The notes beneath the pieces are model-generated. The model ran no database searches, was not told the DNA's origin, and saw only the letters and a list, made by a program, of their open reading frames with translations. 21,458 bases of DNA, from NCBI GenBank assembly GCA_937863205.1, contig CALMGA010000325.1, positions 1-21,458 of the forward strand, written 5' to 3'. This stretch comes from an uncultured Beijerinckiaceae bacterium. Its GTDB lineage: Bacteria; Pseudomonadota; Alphaproteobacteria; Rhizobiales; Beijerinckiaceae. Shown piece after piece: positions 14,806-21,458 of the stretch (position 1 is the first letter of the stretch; each line of letters opens with the position of its first letter). Position numbers and translations under genes: made by a program.

Positions 14806-17073
14806 TCAAGCCGTTTCGTTGACCGCCAGAACGGCGGCGGTGGGGTCGCTGGGAGCCGTATCGAGGGTGGCGTCGCGGCCGGGGAAGTGCAGACGGACGC
14901 GGGCGCCCTGCCCGTCGGGCGCGTCGAGCAGATCGAGGCCGCCGCCGTGGTCTTCGAGGATCTTGGCGACGATGGGCAGACCGAGCCCGGTGCCCTCGGC
15001 GCGGGTCGTCATGTAGGGTTCGAGCAGGCGCTGGCGGCCTTCGGCGGGAAAGCCCTTGCCGTTGTCGGTGACGGTGATGGCGATCCCTGCCCCGCCGGTC
15101 AGCTCAACGCGGATTCGCCCCTTCACGCCCGCCTCTCCGGCGGCGATGCCCTCGGTCGCGTTCTTGATGATGTTGGTCAGCGCCTGGCTCAGCAAACGGC
15201 GGTCGAAGCGCACGCGCAGCGGTGCCTCGGGCAGGCTTTCCTCGAAGGCGATCTCGGGATGGGCGACGCGCATCAGGAAGCCGACCCGGCGCACGCATTC
15301 CGACAGATCGTCGCGCTCCAGCGTCGCCTTGGGCATGCGGGCGAAGGACGAGAACTCGTCGACCATGCGCTTGATGTCGTCGACCTGACGCACGATCGTT
15401 TCCGTGCACTGGTCGAAGATCTCGCGGTCGACCGTGATCAGCTTTCCGTATTTGCGCTTGATGCGCTCGGCCGAGAGCTGAATTGGGGTGAGCGGGTTCT
15501 TGATCTCGTGGGCGATGCGGCGGGCGACGTCGCCCCAGGCGGCCGATCGCTGGGCATCGAGGACATCGGTGATGTCGTCCAGCGTCACCACCACGCTCTT
15601 GTCGGCCTTGGTCGCGGACTCGCCGGCGCCGTCGGCGGTCACCTCGCTCGTGACGCGCACGTTGAACAGGCGGTCGCGGCCGTTGCGGGCGAGCTGGATC
15701 TGCCCCTGCACCAGCCGGTGCGAGCTGGAGCGCGCCTCGGCGAGCGTCTTGGCGATCTCGGGAATCACGCTGTCGACCGCCTCGCCCAGCACGGAATGGG
15801 CGCCGTCGGGCACGATCAGGTGCTCGGCCGAAGGATTGAGCGTGGTGATGCGGCCGTCGGGGCCGACGCCGATCACCGCCACCGGCACACCCGAGAGCAC
15901 GGCCTCGGTGAACAGGCGGCGCTCGTCGATGAGGTTGGAAGCGGCCACCAGCCGGTTCTGCTGCAGGCGCAACTCGGATGTCATCTTGTTGAAGGTTTCG
16001 CCGAGATGGGCGAGGTCGCCTTCGGAGCGGTCGATGCGAACCTGGGTGAACAGGTTGCCCGAGGCGACCTGATCGGTGGCGCTGATGAGGCGGCGGATGG
16101 GGTCCACCAGCCGGTTGGCGAAGGACAGGCCGAGCCACGTCGCCGACAGCAGCATGATCAGGGCGATCGACACGTACATCGTGGCGAAGGCGATGGAAAT
16201 GGAGGTGCGATGCTGGTCGAAGGCGTCGTAGCGGACCACGATCTGCTTGGCCTGCTTGGGGAATTCCACGCTGAAGCTGTCGACCGGCCGCGCCGTGTAG
16301 AGGAAGGCGTCGGGGAACAGGGCGACCGGGTGCAGGGCGACGAAGGTCTGCTCGCCGTCGAGCAGGGTGCATTCCGGCTCGTTCTTCTTGGCGGCGGCGA
16401 ACTCGCGGGCCGATGGCATCACGATCGCCGTCCCCAGCGAACCGAAGGCGCCGCCGACATTGGCCCGCTCGATCATGGTACCGTCGGGCTTGAGCAGAGC
16501 GGCGGCGCTGAAGCCGAGGAACTTGGCCCGGGACGCGAAGTAGTCGCGCAGGATGGCCCGGTCGGCGGTCAGGAAGGCGCGGGCGGAGTCGAGATCCCCG
16601 GCGGTGAGGCGGTTCTCCTGCAGCAGCGAGATGCACTGCGCTTCGCGGTAGCGGGTCGCCGCCTCGATGGTGTTCTGCACGAAGCCGCGGACGTCCTTGA
16701 GGAAGGCCGGGTTGAGGCTGCGGTCGAGCGCGATGGAGCCGACCAGCGCCATCAGGATCACCGGCACGGCAGCGATGATCGAGAACAGGGCGACGAGACG
16801 CAGGTGCAGGCGGGCGCCGGCGACTCCGGCCCGCCAGGCGGCGAGCAGCGACCATCCCTCGACCACCACGAGAGCGAGAAGGGTCAGGATGGTGAGGGTG
16901 TTGGCGATGAACAGCCCGAGCACCACCGAGGGCGTGGTGCGCACCGGGGTGAAGCCGGCGAACATCAGGAAGCTGGTCGTCGCAACCACGAGCGCCAGAG
17001 CCACGGCGACGGGGCCGAGGCGCGTCAGGTGACGGCGCGGTCCGTTCGCGGCTTCGGGTCTCGCTGCTGTCAT
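14806..17073 (-). CDS. ntrY: Nitrogen regulation sensor histidine kinase NtrY
   Basis: Membrane sensor kinase that phosphorylates NtrX. Counting from the ATG at 17073: three membrane helices (about 19-41, 49-72 and 93-116), a periplasmic region, a fourth helix (about 292-318), HAMP, PAS (about 385-510), then the H box with H522 in [14 protein letters not shown], the N box NIIKNATEG, G1 DNGKGF and G2 GTGLGL. This is a complete NtrY of 755 residues. An in-frame GTG at 17109 would add twelve residues; the ATG is preferred because the upstream residues look like random sequence. The gene follows ntrC after a gap of 151 bases that holds a small palindrome, so ntrYX may have an extra promoter. Confidence 0.96.
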   Translation of the reverse strand: MTAARPEAANGPRRHLTRLGPVAVALALVVATTSFLMFAGFTPVRTTPSVVLGLFIANTLTILTLLALVVVEGWSLLAAWRAGVAGARLHLRLVALFSIIAAVPVILMALVGSIALDRSLNPAFLKDVRGFVQNTIEAATRYREAQCISLLQENRLTAGDLDSARAFLTADRAILRDYFASRAKFLGFSAAALLKPDGTMIERANVGGAFGSLGTAIVMPSAREFAAAKKNEPECTLLDGEQTFVALHPVALFPDAFLYTARPVDSFSVEFPKQAKQIVVRYDAFDQHRTSISIAFATMYVSIALIMLLSATWLGLSFANRLVDPIRRLISATDQVASGNLFTQVRIDRSEGDLAHLGETFNKMTSELRLQQNRLVAASNLIDERRLFTEAVLSGVPVAVIGVGPDGRITTLNPSAEHLIVPDGAHSVLGEAVDSVIPEIAKTLAEARSSSHRLVQGQIQLARNGRDRLFNVRVTSEVTADGAGESATKADKSVVVTLDDITDVLDAQRSAAWGDVARRIAHEIKNPLTPIQLSAERIKRKYGKLITVDREIFDQCTETIVRQVDDIKRMVDEFSSFARMPKATLERDDLSECVRRVGFLMRVAHPEIAFEESLPEAPLRVRFDRRLLSQALTNIIKNATEGIAAGEAGVKGRIRVELTGGAGIAITVTDNGKGFPAEGRQRLLEPYMTTRAEGTGLGLPIVAKILEDHGGGLDLLDAPDGQGARVRLHFPGRDATLDTAPSDPTAAVLAVNETA

Positions 17074-17178
17074 GCCTGCCGTGTCATCAAGGCTCCATCG
17101 CCGCGGCACGCCGGCTCGCGGGGGGAGCGGGGTTGCGAGCCGATGCGCGCCTCCGACGAGGCCCTTCTACCTGTTGCA

Positions 17179-17193
17179 GAATTACGACAATTC
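17179..17193. promoter_or_regulatory. Small AT-rich palindrome between ntrC and ntrY
   Basis: GAATT-ACGAC-AATTC is a perfect 5-5-5 dyad in the ntrC-ntrY gap, about 106 bases before ntrY. It is the most AT-rich stretch of the gap and may belong to a promoter or operator for ntrYX. Confidence 0.3.
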
Positions 17194-17224
17194 GTGGGCG
17201 TCCGCCGGAGTTTGCGACGGCGTT

Positions 17225-18700
<1,476 letters not shown>

Positions 18701-18746
18701 CGCCACATTGCGCCGGCCCGCGGCGGCACTCCTTGCGCGCGATGCC

Positions 18747-18765
18747 GAGAAGTTGCGGACTTCTC
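18747..18765 (-). promoter_or_regulatory. Hairpin in the ntrC leader
   Basis: GAGAAGT-TGCGG-ACTTCTC is a perfect 7-bp stem with a 5-base loop, about 47 bases before the ntrC ATG. It could be an operator dyad or an mRNA hairpin that tunes ntrC relative to ntrB. Confidence 0.4.
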
Positions 18766-18805
18766 AGATAACATCATGCTTCCAATTCAGGTCTGCGGCG
18801 GGACA

Positions 18806-18822
18806 ACGGCTCGACGAGCCGT
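18806..18822 (-). terminator. Hairpin just after ntrB (attenuator candidate)
   Basis: ACGGCTC-GAC-GAGCCGT is a perfect 7-bp stem with a 3-base loop, starting nine bases after the ntrB stop. On minus it is followed by TTGTCCCG, so the T tract is too short for an efficient intrinsic terminator. Partial termination or mRNA 3'-end protection for dusB-ntrB is plausible. Confidence 0.4.
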
Positions 18823-18831
18823 CACACCGCC

Positions 18832-19998
18832 CTAGTCGGTCGGCCTCGGCGATCTGCCGTCGCGAAGGGCATGCATGGGCATGAGCACCTTGAAGGTCGT
18901 GCGGCTGCCGTGGGATTCGCACTCCACGATTCCGCCGTGGTCGCCGATGATCTTCGCCGACAGAGCAAGTCCAAGGCCAGTTCCCGTCTGCTTGGTCGTC
19001 ACGAAGGGATCGAAGAGGTGCGGCAGCACGGCCGCGGCGATGCCCGGCCCGTTGTCGAGGACGCAGAATTCGAGCGGCAGGCTGACCGGCGCCTCCGATC
19101 CGTTGATCTTCAGGCGGACGCCCGGCCGGAAGGCGGTGCGCAGTTCGATCTCGCCGTCGCTTCGCTCCGTCCCGATCGCTTCGGCGGCGTTCTTGGCGAG
19201 GTTCAGGAACACCTGGATGAGTTGGTCGCGGCTGCCCAGCACGGGGGGCAACGAGGGGTCGTAGCTTTCCTTGATGCGGATGTGGCGGGCGAAGCCGGCC
19301 TTGGAGACCTTCTTCACGTGATCCAGCACGGCGTGGATGTTGACCGTCTCGAAATCGTCGTCGGGCACGGCCGAGAACGGCTTCATGCGGTCGACGAGAT
19401 GCACGATGCGGTCGGTTTCGTCGCAGATCAGCCGGGTCAGGACGCGGTCGTCCTCGTTGGCTTCGGCTTCCAGCAGCTGCGCCGCGCCGCGGATGCCCGA
19501 CAGCGGGTTCTTGATCTCGTGGGCGAGCATGGAGGCCATCGCCGACATCGAGCGTGCGGCGCCGCGCCGGGCATGCTGGCGGTCGAGCTTCTCGGCGATC
19601 GAGCGCTCGCGCAGCATCACCACGAGCGAGGTGCTCAGGGGGGCGATCGGGGTGACGAAGATGTCGACCAGCTTTTCCACGCCGAGGCGCGGCAGGCCGA
19701 GATCGACCCGATGCTCGTTGATGGTTCCGCCGCCGCGACGGACATGGCGGACGAGTGCCAGCAGCGAGGAGTCGCCGGGCAGAAGAGCCGTCAGGGCGTG
19801 CTGGCGCGGCGCCGACAGGCTGGTCCCGAAGAAGGCGTCGGCGGCTGGATTGCTGCTCGTGATGTAATCGTCGTCGCCGAGGGTGAACACCGGCGTGGGC
19901 AGGGCTTCGAGGATGTGGCCGGCGCCGGGCACGGCGGCCGAGCCGTTCCCATCGGCTGCCGGCTCCGGCGAGCCGGTCAGGCGGGGCAAGGGAGTCAT
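18832..19998 (-). CDS. ntrB: Nitrogen regulation sensor histidine kinase NtrB
   Basis: Soluble cytoplasmic kinase/phosphatase that controls NtrC under the direction of PII. It has a PAS domain (about 28-125), then the H box with H160 in [20 protein letters not shown], the N box [11 protein letters not shown]1 DNGPGI, the F box LFDPFVTTK and G2 GTGLGLALS. No membrane segment is present. Length is 388 residues. The ATG at 19998 overlaps the dusB stop (ATGA). The same frame is open far upstream inside dusB, but nothing there resembles the family. Confidence 0.96.
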   Translation of the reverse strand: MTPLPRLTGSPEPAADGNGSAAVPGAGHILEALPTPVFTLGDDDYITSSNPAADAFFGTSLSAPRQHALTALLPGDSSLLALVRHVRRGGGTINEHRVDLGLPRLGVEKLVDIFVTPIAPLSTSLVVMLRERSIAEKLDRQHARRGAARSMSAMASMLAHEIKNPLSGIRGAAQLLEAEANEDDRVLTRLICDETDRIVHLVDRMKPFSAVPDDDFETVNIHAVLDHVKKVSKAGFARHIRIKESYDPSLPPVLGSRDQLIQVFLNLAKNAAEAIGTERSDGEIELRTAFRPGVRLKINGSEAPVSLPLEFCVLDNGPGIAAAVLPHLFDPFVTTKQTGTGLGLALSAKIIGDHGGIVECESHGSRTTFKVLMPMHALRDGRSPRPTD

Positions 19999-20987
19999 GC
20001 CGCCACCGCCCGATCCGCCGGCATCTCGTACAAGCCGTCCAGCATCGCGAAGACCGCGTCGGGGTCGGTTTGCGTCACCAGCGACAGGTGGCGGGCCGTT
20101 CCCGGCGGAAAGCCGGCATCGCTGGCGTAGCCGGCCAGATGCTTGCGCGCATGGCGCACGCCCGCCGCCTCGCCGTGGATGGACAGGAGCGTCGCGTAAT
20201 GCTGCCGGGCGCAGTCCCGGCGGCGCTCGCGGGTCGGCGCCGCCCGCTCGCGGCCCGTTCGCAGAGCATGGGCGATGTCGCCGACGAGCCAGGGCCGCCC
20301 GATCGCCGCCCGGCCGATCATCACCGCGGCGGCGCCCGATGCGGCGATCATCGCCCGGGCATCGGCGACGTCGCAACAGTCGCCGTTCGCCACGACGGGG
20401 ATGGACACCGCCGCGACGACCTCGGCGATCGCCGCCCAGTCGGCGCGACCGTTGTAGAACTGGCAGCGGGTGCGCCCGTGCACCGTGACGAGCGCCGCGC
20501 CTTCCGCCTCCGCGCGCCGTGCCAGCTCGGGCGCGTTGCGCGAACCCTCGTCCCAGCCGAGCCGCATCTTGACGCTCACCGGCACGCCGACGGCCGCCCG
20601 CACGGCCCGGATCAGCGCGGTGGCGTTGTCGCGCATCAGCGCCGAGCCGGCCGCGCCGCCGACGACCTTGCGCGCCGGACAGCCCATGTTGATGTCGGTG
20701 GCCTGCGCACCCAGGCCGGCGGCGAGCCGGGCCGCCTCCGCCAGGGCCGACGGCGTGCATCCGGCGATCTGCACGACATGGCCGGCGCCGCCCCGCGCCC
20801 GGGCGAGGCTGCCGCGATCACCGGCCGCGAGGAATCGACTGTCGACCATCTCGCTGACGACGAAGGTCGCGCCGAAATCTTGGGCAATGCTGCGCATGCC
20901 GACATCGCTGATGCCGGCCATCGGCGCCAGGATCGCGCCGCCGCCGCCCTCGCGCAGACTGCCTAAGATGTCGGCAAAGAAATTCAT
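19995..20987 (-). CDS. dusB: tRNA-dihydrouridine synthase DusB (NifR3)
   Basis: FMN- and NADPH-dependent enzyme that reduces uridines in the tRNA D-loop. TIM-barrel features in order are [12 protein letters not shown] (21-32), [14 protein letters not shown] with catalytic C103, [17 protein letters not shown] and VVANGDCCD. Length is 330 residues. In Rhodobacter and relatives this gene (nifR3) is the first of the nifR3-ntrB-ntrC operon, and the same order and overlap with ntrB are seen here. The ATG at 20987 starts [11 protein letters not shown]. The promoter must lie in the 136-base divergent gap with ispD, but I cannot pick a convincing -35/-10 pair. Confidence 0.96.
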   Translation of the reverse strand: MNFFADILGSLREGGGGAILAPMAGISDVGMRSIAQDFGATFVVSEMVDSRFLAAGDRGSLARARGGAGHVVQIAGCTPSALAEAARLAAGLGAQATDINMGCPARKVVGGAAGSALMRDNATALIRAVRAAVGVPVSVKMRLGWDEGSRNAPELARRAEAEGAALVTVHGRTRCQFYNGRADWAAIAEVVAAVSIPVVANGDCCDVADARAMIAASGAAAVMIGRAAIGRPWLVGDIAHALRTGRERAAPTRERRRDCARQHYATLLSIHGEAAGVRHARKHLAGYASDAGFPPGTARHLSLVTQTDPDAVFAMLDGLYEMPADRAVAA

Positions 20988-21123
20988 GCCTACAGCTTAG
21001 TCAGTTTGTTACGCTCGGCAAGGGCCTTGATCCGCCGGCCTTGCCGGCCCGCGTTCCGGGGATCTTGCGGCGTTTGACCTCGCCGCCGTGATTCATCATG
21101 AGTCGGGCAGCAGGGAACTCAAG
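20988..21123. promoter_or_regulatory. Divergent promoter region between dusB and ispD
   Basis: This 136-base gap must serve both the minus-strand dusB-ntr cluster and the plus-strand ispD. It has a GC-rich dyad CCGGC-CTT-GCCGG around 21041-21053. No NtrC site or sigma54 -24/-12 element (TGGCAC-N5-TTGC) was found, which suggests that the ntr cluster is not directly self-activated through sigma54 from here. Confidence 0.45.
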
Positions 21124-21458
21124 AATGGCCGCTTCAACCGCAACGGCGATCCTGGTTGTTGCGGCCGGCCGCGGTTCGCGCGTCGGCACCGCCCGCCCCA
21201 AGCAGTACCTCGACCTCGCCGGCACGCCGCTGCTCGCGCGCACGCTCGCCACCCTGGCTCGCGGCGGCTTTCCCGTTCTCGTCGTCATCCATCCCGACGA
21301 CCGCGCGCACTACGAGCGCAGTCTCGCGATGCTGCCGGCCGCGGCGGTGCGCCTCCTGCTGCCGCCTGCGGACGGCGCCGCCACGCGGCAGGGCAGCGTC
21401 CGCCTCGGCCTGGAAGCGCTGGCCGCCCAGCCCCGCCCCCCCCGCCACCTGGGGGTCC
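21124..21458 (+). CDS. ispD: 2-C-methyl-D-erythritol 4-phosphate cytidylyltransferase (IspD or IspDF), 5' part
   Basis: MEP-pathway enzyme that joins CTP and methylerythritol phosphate in isoprenoid synthesis. The first 111 residues show the CTP-binding loop AILVVAAGRGSRVG, PKQYLDLAGTPLLARTL, and DGAATRQGSVRLGLEAL, all classic IspD motifs. The ATG at 21124 has AGGGA seven bases upstream (21112-21116). The gene runs off the right edge; in alphaproteobacteria next to dusB it is usually the fused ispDF, which cannot be checked here. An 8-C run near the end (about 21437-21444) falls just before the expected HDAARP motif. Confidence 0.93.

Noticed and set aside
21437..21444. Run of eight C near the right edge as a frameshift in ispD
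   Set aside because: The frame stays consistent with IspD up to this point, but the decisive HDAARP motif lies beyond the window, so a frameshift can be neither claimed nor excluded.

Overview
The window is a GC-rich (roughly 70 % by eye), gene-dense piece of a bacterial chromosome. Gene content and order point to an alphaproteobacterium: dusB(nifR3)-ntrB-ntrC-ntrY-ntrX ... hfq-hflX beside mazG, a divergent ispD, and a dacA-tmk-holB-metG-tatD-metallohydrolase block. Genus cannot be fixed from the sequence. There is no rRNA, tRNA, CRISPR array, transposase or phage gene.

Layout. Positions 232-7200 are a plus-strand housekeeping block: D-Ala-D-Ala carboxypeptidase, thymidylate kinase, DNA polymerase III delta prime, methionyl-tRNA synthetase, TatD nuclease and a PhnP-like metallo-beta-lactamase hydrolase. 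Most joints are tight (dacA/tmk, metG/tatD and tatD/hydrolase overlap). holB is the exception. It is bracketed by two inverted copies of a ~98-bp, about 88 % identical, highly structured repeat, each starting right after the stop codon of the gene before it. Then come a double cold-shock-domain protein (7564-8220) and mazG (8546-9481), also on plus. From 20987 back to 9536 the minus strand carries dusB-ntrB-ntrC-ntrY-ntrX, two short chromate-transporter-family genes, a D-amino-acid aminotransferase, hfq and hflX, largely overlapping or closely spaced. ispD starts divergently at 21124 and runs off the end.

Function. The minus-strand cluster joins two nitrogen-responsive two-component systems (NtrB/NtrC with an intact sigma54-contact GAFTGA motif; NtrY/NtrX lacking it) to tRNA dihydrouridylation, RNA chaperoning (Hfq) and ribosome rescue (HflX). 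The plus block serves wall trimming, dTTP supply, replication and translation.

No wholly new multi-gene system is visible. The best candidates for something undescribed are the branched inverted repeat pair around holB, an AT-rich operator-like palindrome before holB, a dif-like palindrome at 7231, two in-frame minisatellites (mazG and the PhnP-like hydrolase), hairpins in the ntrB-ntrC gap, and the chromate-transporter pair inside the ntr-hfq cluster.
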